Origin: Euonymus europaeus
Taxonomy: Eukaryota > Streptophyta > Magnoliopsida > Celastrales > Celastraceae
Assembly: GCA_963580455.1 (NCBI GenBank)
Contig: OY756973.1
Location: forward strand, 146,001-210,000
Length of the DNA stretch: 64,000 nt
Direction: 5' to 3'
A program made the translations under genes and the position numbers. Position 1 is the stretch's first letter; every line of letters begins with the position of its first letter. The notes under the pieces were generated by a model that was not told the DNA's origin, did no database searches, and was given only the letters and a program-made list of their open reading frames with translations. Shown piece by piece: positions 21,401 to 32,140 of the stretch.

Positions 21401-24399
21401 GATTGCCTTCCATTGGTGTAATGCTTCTTCTGCTTTCTGTAAATAAAAGATCTCTCCCAGGCTACTAGCCTTTCGTCTTTGGCCTATAGCTCTCATCTTG
21501 AAAGTGCGAAGTCTTGGAGGGCTCTCGCCTTATTGAATTGAAGGGAATTCTTCTTCGTGAGCAAGCCTTAAGTTAGATAGGGCGAGACCTTAGTGGCTGG
21601 AATACCATAGTAGGCTCAATAAGGGCCTGCCCTATTTGATCTTAGAGAAGGGGCCTAGCCTAGGACTTCAACTCTCCTTTCTACAGTCCTTTTATGTATG
21701 CACGTATAGTCCTTTACGTCATCTTATGCGCGTACAATCTCCTTATCTCATGTGCATGTATAGTCTCCCCTCATAAGTCGAGTACTCCTATTTGTGTCGA
21801 GTAACTTCTGCTCTCGTTTGCGTCAAAAGTACTCTCGTTGCATTTTCCTTACGGCTTAGCCATCTATTCAACTTAGTTCTGCCACTGGCTTGCTATCTGC
21901 GGTCTGCCGTGAGTCTTCGATCGGTCTATCGAGTGTAATGGTATATCCGATATAAACGAATGGCTCTTCCGCCCCCTACTTGCTCATTCGCAATTACTAC
22001 CACAAGAAAGTAGCCCCTATCTCTAAAGGGGCATATGCACTCCACGACTTTATTATGTCTCGAAGACTTAATTTAGCTGCCAACTCCTTACTTAGATTTA
22101 AGGAGGTTAGGGCAGCAAGCTGAAAAACTCCTTTCCCCTTAGCGCAAGCACTAAGCAAGTAAACTACCTTTCAGATGTTGATCAAGCCGTTTCTCTTAGA
22201 TAAACCTGGCCATAGAAAAGGATGAGTGGCAAGGGTTGAGTTCCTAATACGGTCACCAGGGCGTTGCTGTCAATAGAATGAGTTTTCCATTAAATACATA
22301 TTAATGGTAGTCCTTCTGGCTAGAAGAATAGGAATTGGAGTTAAAGTTGTTACAACAACTAGAGTAGCTGTCGAGGGAACAGCCTTCTTCGATTCGCTAC
22401 AGAAACCAGCTATATAGCATCGTTCTGTCCGGGCATTTCCTTCGAGTGAGAATGACTTGGTAAGGAGTTTATGGCAGTTACTAACACGGACACCTAGTCC
22501 GATGAGTTTGCCACTAAAAACATTATAAAAGGAAGGCGGAACCGGAAGAATCATCATAGGAAGGAATCCACATCTTTGCGGAATAGACACGTTCTGGAGA
22601 ATAAAAAGTTTAGCACCCGCGATTCCACTTTAGGAGTCCACTGAAGAAATAGCTGTTCTGTAAACCGCAACAGCAGCTCCTTAACCAGTTTTGTTGGGGA
22701 TTTGGGTATGGTTCGGTCAAAGAAAGCGAAATGAGGCGGGTTATTGCTAGGGAGATCGAGGAGCTGTTCATTTAGTGAAGGTCAGACTCTTGCAGTTATC
22801 GAAGCTTTTGAATCAGTCTTTTTCTAGCGTCATTGAGCAAGGTGTTTCACTCTGATCTTAGATCCATCGGACTGGCTTTAAGCCAAGTCTCTTTCCAAAC
22901 GGGAAAATTTGCTTATCTCGATACAATCTTGTTATAGTATGCCAAACAAAGCATAGAATTAGCAATTGTATGACCCCAATTCTCATATGCAGCAATATTA
23001 TTTGTTCCTTCATGATCTGCTCCTTATCTCCCACACTACGCGGTGAATATACTCCTTCTCTCTATAGGATTCCGGGATCGGCCTTTACGGCCTCTACTCT
23101 ACGCCATCAGAAATTGTTTCATTAGGAGTGGGCTGCCGAAATGGAATTTATAGAAAAGACTAGTTATGTCTCTCAAAGTTTAAGAGTCAGCTAAGTCGCT
23201 CAACAAAGAAGGTAGGTGAAAAGCACCACCAGGCCTCTCTCTTTGTTTCGATGAAAGCCTCAACCAACCTGCGGAGGAGTTTTTTTGAAAAGAGGAAATC
23301 CCACGTCAATATGAGGGATTCACATGCATGAGATGAAAGTCTTTATTTCCGCCAGATGTTCAAGTGAAGTTACCGCCTGTGATCCCCCGCTTTTGCATGG
23401 ATTTGGCTTGAATCTATATCTTCTTTTTTTCTTTTTTTGTCAGGAAGGTACTTCCGTTAGCTCGCCTGGTTAGAGCAAAGGTACATAAAACAACCCCCGT
23501 CCTTTTTTAAAAGAGATTAGTCTTGTCCCTCTCCCTACTAACATAACCTAATTATGGATCTTCGCCTCTAACTATAAGGTAAGGCCCGACCCCGAAACGG
23601 AAGCCAAGCACGGCTTCCCACCTTACCTTGGAAGAAAACTGACTCTTCCCAAAAAGACGACTCCGAAGCGCCGCTTTCGGCTAGTGAAAATTACATAGAT
23701 AGATGTTGAATGCCATTGAATTGAAAAAAGGAAAGAAAAGGAGAGGCCTTAAAAAAAGGGGCTTATTTCTTGGTCATTGCTTGTCTATGATTTCGATAGG
23801 CCTGCCTTGCGCCACTCAGAGAAAAAAAAGAATATGCTATTGAGGAGAAAGAAGAGAGACAAAGCAGAAGAAGTGGTAGCTGTTAAGGCGGAATCTTTCC
23901 CGGATTATGATGAGAAAGAAGAAGGGCAGGAAAAGCTGCTAAAATGCAACGACTGGTATGAGATTTACGACCGAGCGGGAGTTTCCGACCTACGAGCGTA
24001 GTGAGGTTTTTTCCTAATCTCGAGATGAACCACCCATGTGATTGACCGTGTATTCGCCTTGATTCTGGCAAAGAAAGGATGACAAAGCAGTTGCCTAAGA
24101 TAGACAGAACAGGCTATCTTACTACTACCCACCAATGCTTGGAAAAGGGATGTAATTATATTGATTCAACGCGGTTTAGGCTTAGCCTATCTTAGATGGT
24201 GTCGAACAAAGGTCTCCCTAGCTGCCTCGCTCGGACTTGCCTCGAAAGGTAAATTCCTTCGCTTCGCGCTATCTATACACCAATGAAAACCTCGATTGAA
24301 TTGAGCTCTGATGGCATGGACTTGGGGAAAGATCGCATCTCCCTTCCACTTCAATCCGACCTATATTCTTTATTAATAGTTGCGTAAGTGAAGAAATAA
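18401..24399. other. spacer, no recognisable gene
   Basis: Read on both strands without a recognisable exon, tRNA or rRNA. A minus-strand AT-rich stretch at 22913-23023 reads as about 36 open codons with a protein-like composition but no identified family. Near 23453-23490 the DNA resembles a tRNA D-arm only, with no anticodon or T-arm following. Confidence 0.5.
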
Positions 24400-26220
24400 A
24401 TCTGACTCTTTCCCTTGCATCTCTGTTCTGTTGCACTTCTATTCTTTAAGGCAAGGGGTGCGCTCATCCAATCAAATCAATGAGAGTGAATTCCGTAAGT
24501 AAGAGAACAAATCGGAAAGTTAGGGTAGCATCTTAGCGCTCCTTCTCACTGTCAGTTGAATTGCCCATCTCCTTGATGGAAGGAGTTCCCATGCTAAAAC
24601 AATTCCAGTGAGTAAAGGCATTTGCACTTCCCCCTCTTACCCTTCCCACCTTACCTGCGTATGGATTTCTATCAATTCTTTATTTAATGCGTGCGTATGA
24701 GTTCAAATCCAATTAATTCCCAGACAGCTAACTAAAAGAATTAGTGGTTCCACTCGTAACTCTTCTAGTTGCACATCTAGTGCACTCACTTCTCTAGCTT
24801 CTTCTTTCACTCCTTATCTTCCGAACTGGATCTCAATCCGACTAACTCTTTCCATTCCAATAGGATTCCCGGCTAATGAAGAAGTTAATGCCAGCTAAGT
24901 CCTAAGCTCATCTCTCTCTTTATCTCTTGTGCCATGTGTTAAAGAAAGGTGAGCTCTTCTTATTCTCGTTGAACTTCTGCCTATGTAGATTCTATGAATT
25001 CCTTATTTAGCGTGTCAGCAGAGTCAGAGAGGAATTCGGATTAAAGGATAGGAGGAAGGCATGAAAGGAAGCCTTTCTAATGCAACTACTAGTTCGACCT
25101 GTGATGCTACTTAGTCTTCCCTTCTGCTTTAAGTGCCAGAAGAGCAACTCAAGCTACTAAGTATGCCAACTCCTTTACAGTCTCTAAGGCTAGCTTCCCT
25201 CCTTTCAGGTCTCTCTTTTCCCCTTCCGCTTTCTATTGTTCTTATAATGCGCGAGTCACTCTTAGTTAGTTAAGGCATGGTTCCCAAGAGACTAATTGGA
25301 TTATGAAATCCTTGCTCAATCCTCTTCTCAATCCGATGATGAATCCGTGAACAAGGAATGCATGGTGCTTATTGATTACCTCTGATGCTACTTCCAATGG
25401 ATTCTCAATTTCAAGTCTAGTGCCAGTAACTCTGAAATAAGTTCTTTAAGGAAAGGGGTGAGCTATGGAAGGCCTTCCGAGCTCTCTCTCATCTTACAAC
25501 CTATGCACCTCTTCTACCTCTGAAGCTACTGAACTTCTTCCTCTAGCTTTGAATTACCTGTCAGTTGAATTGCAAGTCTAATCCGACTAACTCTTCCTTT
25601 GATTACCGGGCTGATATAGAAATTCCTTATTTAATCACTGCGTCTTAGTTTTAGTTCAATTCCCACTCTCCCATTCCCAGGCAAGTAAGTAAAGGATAGT
25701 AGCGATATCCGCCTCTTTCTTTGAATTCATATTGTTCGATGCATCCTTCTTAGCGGGAGACTTCCCGGCTAATGAGAACAAGTCTCTAATGCGCACTCAT
25801 AACTCCTAGCAACCCCTTCCCTCTCTTGATCTCTCTTTGCCAGCCTAAGCTCATCTCCCTCTTTATCTGTCCCATCCCTATCTTAAAGAAAGGTGAGGGT
25901 TGCACATCTATAAATCTCATAGCTACCCTTCTTTCCGGACCCTTAGCCAGGGAACTCAAAGAATCCACTCTGCCTTTCCCTTCCAGCTCTTCTTATTGGC
26001 ACTTCTGCCAGTTCATTAGCAACAGGCAGCCTATAAAAGGAATGAGTCCGCTCATCAACTTCTAGCTACTTAGCTCCTTCTCACTGGATCTCTTTCCCGC
26101 ATCTCAGACTCTGTCTGTGCTACCCTTCTTGTTCCACTCATTTCTCTAGGCTTCGAACTCTTAGCCATGTTAATTAAAGAATCATTGCACTCATCATCTA
26201 CTGAACTCATTGATTTCCTT
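24400..26220. repeat. mosaic of diverged short duplications
   Basis: Several 15-55 bp segments recur within this 1.8 kb. CTGTCAGTTGAATTGC lies at 24549-24564 and 25558-25573. AATCCGACTAACTCTT lies at 24835-24850 and 25580-25595. A roughly 53-bp segment beginning CCTAAGCTCATCT and ending TTAAAGAAAGGTGAG lies at 24901-24953 and 25843-25897 with differences. CCCGGCTAATGA recurs near 24868 and 25764, and variants of ATTCCTTATTTA occur at least three times. The copies are in the same orientation and imperfect, as expected of an old duplication later rearranged. No gene was recognised inside it. Confidence 0.75.
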
Positions 26221-26225
26221 AGGAA

Positions 26226-26381
26226 ATGCATCTCAGATCTGATAGTATTTTAGGGAAAGATTTATTAAATGAACTCTCTTTGAGATGTGTAATGCAACAT
26301 TTTGAACCTGGGTGTTTATCAGAGCCTTGTTATGGCGGACGTATTTCTTTAAACAAAGAAAATAAAATTTTGTTATATTAA
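26226..26381 (+). CDS. unrecognised AT-rich 51-codon open frame
   Basis: ATG to TAA with no interruption, in a patch clearly richer in A and T than its flanks. The predicted product has a leucine-rich N-terminal half and two cysteines in the segment C-L-S-E-P-C, and ends in a basic and hydrophobic tail. It looks protein-like and may be the 3' end of a longer captured gene, since the frame upstream of the ATG is open for a short distance. I cannot assign a family. The compositional contrast suggests a foreign origin. Confidence 0.25.
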   Translation: MHLRSDSILGKDLLNELSLRCVMQHFEPGCLSEPCYGGRISLNKENKILLY

Positions 26382-26926
26382 ACCCCTAAAAAATTGTATA
26401 GTAAGAAGAAGAATCTAATGGAATACATCCCCTATGAATAATATAACTCTTTTTTTAGAAATGAAAACCCCATATGTTACACTCTTTTAGTTTTAGGATG
26501 CGATTGATTATGCCTTTCGGTGGAAGAGAATGACGAAGATCTAGGCATGCACATGAAGGGAGAGGCCAAGTGATGGGTTACGGTTCTGCGACAGGTGAAG
26601 TTTCGGTTGGAAATGCCTTCTTGGGTGACTCTTTCCTTTGATAGCATGCTTTATCGGCGGAAGGTGTCGAATGATGGCTGACTTGTCTTTTCGATTGATT
26701 GGCTTACGGATGGAAGGTTCGGACAAGAATTCCTAGGCCGAGTGTTGGGCTTTCGGGATCAAAGAATCTTAATAATCACCTCTCTTACTTTCTTTCATCT
26801 TTGGTTGATGAATTAAGACTGCCCCTCCATCTGAAAGCCCGAGGGAATAGGAAAGCTATCCACCGGATCTTGGAAACAAGGCACACAGGCCCCTGAGCTC
26901 CTTACTTGAATAGTGAAAGACGTATA

Positions 26927-27007
26927 AATGACTGACTACACAGACGTACGGAATGAACTAAGGGAAGACAATGACTGACTACACAGACGTACGGAATGAA
27001 CTAAGGG
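26927..27007 (+). repeat. 38-bp direct repeat, 43-bp period
   Basis: The unit beginning AATGACTGACTACACAGACG and ending AACTAAGGG is present identically at 26927-26964 and 26970-27007, separated by five bases. This is a recent tandem duplication in spacer. Confidence 0.95.
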
Positions 27008-30000
27008 CTAGACGGGATAGATTACATCGAAAGCTTAACCGCTGGAAGGAGAAGTTAGAGCTTGGACAACTAGACTGGAAAGCTTGTTAGGGTTAGGAGA
27101 GCCTAGAGAGCTAGAAGACTTGGAAGACTAGGCTGAAAGCACTTGTTGCAGGTTTGGAACCGGAATCGAAAGAACTTAATCCGTGAGATAGCCGGCCTGC
27201 CTTATACCTTGAGTCCTCGAAATTCAACTACCAGTTAGGGAAGGAAGCTTTAGGACAGCAATAAAGCAGATCCATAGGAGAAGGAAACTGAACTCCCCCT
27301 TTTAGATAGGGAGAAAGAGGCAAGGCCGGAGGTACTGGTTCAACGAAATCCGAACTTCAATCATTACATTAAAGCAATCGTTATCAAAATAAGTCTCTCT
27401 CTATTTCAAGCAAGAGCTATTCGTTCATATCCTTACTCTCCATCCACTTTGTTTAATGGCCTTGAGGAAGGAGGGGTCGAGCTTTATAGGTAAAAAGACA
27501 GAATAGTGAAGGTTGTGGTGTAATCGGTTCTTGGTCATCCTACCAGTGGGCAGAGGTGGTTCCCAACTAGAAGGGATTATTTAAATAGATTGTGAAGACC
27601 CAACCTCACTTTCCGGTATACAGACCCTCTGCGTGCATAATGAAAAAAAAGAAAGTAAAGACTTCCCCCTGCTCTGCCTTCTCCTAAGAATCGCTAGGTC
27701 ATCAAGGTGTCTGGTTAGAGTGATTGAAGGGAGCTATCGGCTATCAGTCTAAGAGACATTGAGTTAAGGGCCCCTCTGCCTCAAGGCAGGGTTCTGCTGC
27801 CTTCTTTCCTTTAGCTTACGTATTAGACTTTTTCGCGTCTTCGTCCGTTTTTGGTGTATATATTCCGTTTGTTGCATCCATTGTATTCCTCTTGCTTGCG
27901 TATCTGCTTTTGCAGTCCCTCTCTTTCAGCGCCTCATCAAGTAGGGGCTTCTTCGGGTCTCATGGGCAGACGGTACGGACAGAGTAAGTGAAGGGGGAGC
28001 TGTCCCAGGAGCTGGTGGTCGTCTTAGCAGAGGCAGCGCGTGTAGCTTCGGCTTGAGCTAGGTCAAGCAAGTCAGTCTTTTGTTTCCTTCCGAAAGCGTT
28101 AACTACTAGAAGAGTCAGTCCATTAAGCCGGTTCCCACTGAAGTCATTCGTCGGAAAGCGCTCATTAACGAAATAAGCCAGTATCTGCTCATGCCCTACT
28201 TGTCGAATTGGAATGAATACCCTGCCCCCATTCATTAATAGAATAAGGAATGACTTTCCATTTACCTATCTCTGTTTGGGATAGCTTTCTTTATAGAGGT
28301 TAATTCCTTCTTTCTTCTGCTCTTCTTGCATTGCTCTTCCTTCCGTAGCTCAAGTTCTGATCGTAGGAGTTCGAAGGTCAAGAGCTGTGGCTATTAAGGG
28401 GTCGTTAGCTCCTTTCTTTGTCTCCCTTCTCGCTTTTGTTCTCTCACTTCGTTCTTTTCTCTCCTGGGGTAAGTCTCTCTTTCTTATCCGTATCTGTCTT
28501 CAAGCCAAGCCAAGTGAGTTCTCGCCTGCCTGTGTGTGCCTATCTCTATAAGGATTGCAAGTAAGTCTGGGATAAAGAGAAGGTCGATTTGACTCGAATC
28601 CTGACCTGATCTTGAATTGACCTCTCGTTCTCGTAATGAGCTATATTAGAGGTAGGAAAAGGTCCCTATTTGAGTAAGGGACGCAAGAGAAGTATGTCTG
28701 AGAGCTTTCTACTACCAAAATCCAAGACCTTCTTGTTCATATTGTCAGAATGGGGCCGGGAAATATCGAGTAAAGAATTCTCTCTCCCAGCGGTCAGTGA
28801 TGACTCCGAAGTCTGGATTTCGTCCTTAATCGAGGACTGGTATCAGGCACCCGGGGGTTCTGTCTAGCAGTTAGCAGTTGAGAACGACCTATGAATTTAT
28901 TTGCGTAGGTAGAGAAATCTCCGTTGTTTCTTTCTTCTTCAAGGGCTAGGTTCGAGGGCGGATCTCGCAACTCCAAAGGGAAGAGATCGCGTGCCATAAA
29001 GACTTTAGCTCACCTCCCCTATTAGCTACTGGTCACAGAGACGGAACTTACTCTGAGAGGTGGGACTGACTATCTTTCAACATCACCACTTGCCCCAATT
29101 CGGGGGTTTTCTCGCTTACCTGATATTGATCCCGGTTCAATACCAGAAGATGTGAGTGTGACCTTACCAACCGGAGATCCCCTCCTGAGGACGAGCAAAG
29201 GTCATTAAAAGAGCTTACCCGGACCGGCTGATCCTCCACCGGGAACCTTTTATCCAACCCTAGCGAAGAGGTAATTTCTTACCTCGCTTCAGAGGAAAAA
29301 GATGAGAAAAGTCTCTTACCTCAGTCCCTACTCTCAAGGCTTAGGCGAGCAGCCTTTATTTAGACGAAAAGTGCCATTTACAAGGACAAGGACACGGAAA
29401 CAAGGAGGAAAACGAAGAGGTTCAAGGGAATCGCCTTGCTCGCTTCCTTTCTTCTCTTATGATTTCTCCTACAGGCGTTGCTAAATAGCTAAATATTAGT
29501 AGTTCCCGTAAAAGTGTTTCTCCGCCTGTGATCCTAACTCAGAACGCTTTTGAAGGAAATCCCTAATCAAAGTGAATTAACTGGCGTTAAAACCGCAAAT
29601 AAACGCCTCTGAGAACATTTGACAAGCCACGGGAACTATTACCTTCTCTTTCTAGCAAGTCTAGCTTCTCTGATGAAGTACCCGAATCAGCGACTTCTGG
29701 AACAACGGATGTCACGAGCGAGGGTGTTAGACCTTCTGGTCGCCTTGCTTTTATGAAACTTTATTCATACGTAAACGAGGACTTGAAAGATCGACTTTAT
29801 TAAAGGCCTGTTTAGGCGGCTATTTGATGTACCGGGAACCGGGGGTGAATTGGATCCAACCTCTCCTTTCTTCTCTCTAAAGCCGGGGGAAGCAGACCCC
29901 GTGAGAAGGCCTGCACTTTCACCTAGTCCATCTACCTCGGAAGAGTGACTTCGTTCCTCAAGACATTCATCTGATAAACCCGGAGTGACTCCGTCTCTGC

Positions 30001-31149
30001 TTAGCTCAGAGCCCGTATTCACAGATTCTGTCTAACCTTCCCTGCCTGAACCTGCTAACTACTTGACTGGCTATCTATCTATTATCAGTCTTTCTTTGAG
30101 CTTAACCTTCTCACGACTTACTATCTCTAACCCTACTTCAAGAGCCTAGCTTTCTTACTGCTGCCTTTAGCCTATAGTTATATATATAACTATATTCTAT
30201 TTTCAAAAACTCTCTTCCCCTTCTCTTTTCTAATCTAAGGGCTACGCTCGTTCCTGCCCTGCAAGCTGGGTATCCCCCCCTCCGAGTCGTGCAAGAAGTA
30301 GAAGGTCTCACAGGGATTGAGACAACTATCCAAACTCCAGCACTGACCAGGTGAGAAAGAAGACCGGATGAGCTGTCAAGCAAAATGACTCTTTCATTCA
30401 CAGAGTTTGGGCTAAAGCAAGGAAAGCAGATGTCGGTGAAGAAAGTAATAGATTGATTCCGTGTTAATCCGTAAGGTCATATCAAGGGGTTTGTCTCCTA
30501 GTTTCTTTCACAGGTCTTAGTTCCGCTAGTCCTAGGAGCGAGAGGTACGAAGGTCACTCGACCAGGGGTCGCTCGACATAGAGTTGCATCGGATCCTTCT
30601 CCCGATTCTGTTGTTTCAGCATCTTCGATATCAGCTTCTGGTGTGGAAAGAACCCCAAAACTCCAATGTCTTTCTTTGTTGGTCCAACCCAAGGGTAATG
30701 GACGAGACTGGTTTTCAATCAAAGGAAAATCCCCGGGGAATTTCGCTTAGAGATAGCTGGTAGACTGGTTTTAAAGGCTTAAGGCAAAATCGGAACGGAA
30801 TAAAAGGAGCTGCTCTATCTGCTTTCTTATCTTAGAATCCCCTGTTCTCAGCTGTGAGAGAGGTCTTGCATTTATCCAAAAATCCCTAGGAAAGAATCAC
30901 ATGAAGAAGCGAAATTGGTTTGGCTCTTTGTTTGTAGGAATCGGGCATTCCACTGTGGTGTGGTAAATAGAATAGATGGATTCTCTCCCTCCTTTAGTTT
31001 TTTTCTTGTTTCCCACCTTAAGAAGAAGAAAGCATTGAATATTCTATCTCTACCCGGATTTGGAAGTGAAAGGATCTATCCAAAGAATGATCTCCTACTG
31101 AACGATAGGAAAGTGAGTTCTTCCAATTGCCATTCATTAGTCCGGTTGA
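27008..31149. other. spacer, no recognisable gene
   Basis: No gene was recognised. Open frames at 27960-28235 (minus), 29765-30022 (minus) and 30138-30401 (minus) have no known motif. A CATAAGAGA-type promoter core lies on the minus strand at 29453-29461. Confidence 0.5.
29453..29461 (-). promoter_or_regulatory. CATAAGAGA promoter-core match
   Basis: The minus strand reads AAATCATAAGAGAAGAAA here. This agrees with the dicot mitochondrial promoter nonanucleotide CRTAAGAGA, including its usual TC before and AG after. No gene lies downstream (leftward) that I can recognise, so any transcript would be non-coding. A nine-base match can occur by chance in 64 kb. Confidence 0.3.
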
Positions 31150-32140
31150 GTGGATCGGGTTGAGAAAAGCTCCTTTTTAGCCTTTGGAAAGAAGGGAAAG
31201 AATAAGAAGATGGGGATTCAAGAAAAAAAAGGCAAGGGCTTTGACCGACGAGAGGTGATCGACGTCGGATGCTCTGGAATTGCAATTCTTCCTCAACAGC
31301 AGCTGATTCTATACCAGTCTTCTATCCAACAGCGCTTACTCTCGTTGCGGTTATTGCATCAAGCACGGGTTTCGAAAGAAAGTAAAGCAGTCAAAGTCAA
31401 AGCTCAAGCCTACACAGTCAATGAAGGAGCACTAGCGTGAAGCAGGCAAGGAATGATGGAACAAACCTCCTTTACCGGTTGAACTCGTTCCTCTCCTTTC
31501 AATCGAGCTTGGTAAGCCGATCTAGCTCTTCCTTTCAGAGTTCAACAGCAGGAGCGAGCAGTGGATAGGACATAGCTTGGCTGACAGCACCACTCGATAT
31601 GCTCTGCCTCTTTTCAGTGCTTTCCGCAGATTCCCTTGCCGTTAGATCCGTGCCTGCTACTGGGACTCGGTTGGAAGAATCTACTGCAGCCATCTCTACC
31701 CACCTTTATGAATTCTAACCTCAACCAGCCATGACAAGGCTGAATTTATTAGTAGAACCCGTTCTTTATACGGTTACGGTGGGGATCCAAAAAAGGTAAG
31801 GATCTTTCTGTTGATGAAAGTAAACCCACAAAGTCACGAGAAGATTGGAAGCGTGATCCCGGTGAAAGTAGCTTTCTTTTCTAAGGGTAATTACTTTTTT
31901 TTCTTTTATAAAGGACCTTGGAAGGCTTTCTACGTAGGTAGAAGGCACATTCAATGGGAGAAGAACGAAGTAGCTCGACTTAATCTAAAAGGTGTTCTGT
32001 TCTTTAAAACTAGAGTGCTGTGCTCTATAGTAGTTCTTAGTTCAATGCGAAACGAACGGGCAATAGTTAAGAAGCTAGCAGTGATCGACGAAGCTTCTGA
32101 ACCCGTTGGTCGAGTCACTTCATCCCTCTCCTCTAACTAG
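31150..32140 (+). other. two unrecognised open frames in spacer
   Basis: 31150-31440 (96 codons, rich in lysine and glutamine) and 31811-32140 (109 codons, lysine-rich with a phenylalanine run near residues 31-33) are open on the plus strand. Neither has a motif I recognise. The second contains one copy of the dispersed GAACGAAGTAGCTC word (31963-31976), which argues that it is spacer rather than conserved coding DNA. Confidence 0.12.

Noticed and set aside
23453..23490. tRNA-like start (GTTAGCTCGCCTGGTTAGAGC)
   Set aside because: Only a D-arm-like stem is present. No anticodon stem, T-arm or matching acceptor strand follows within 60 bases.
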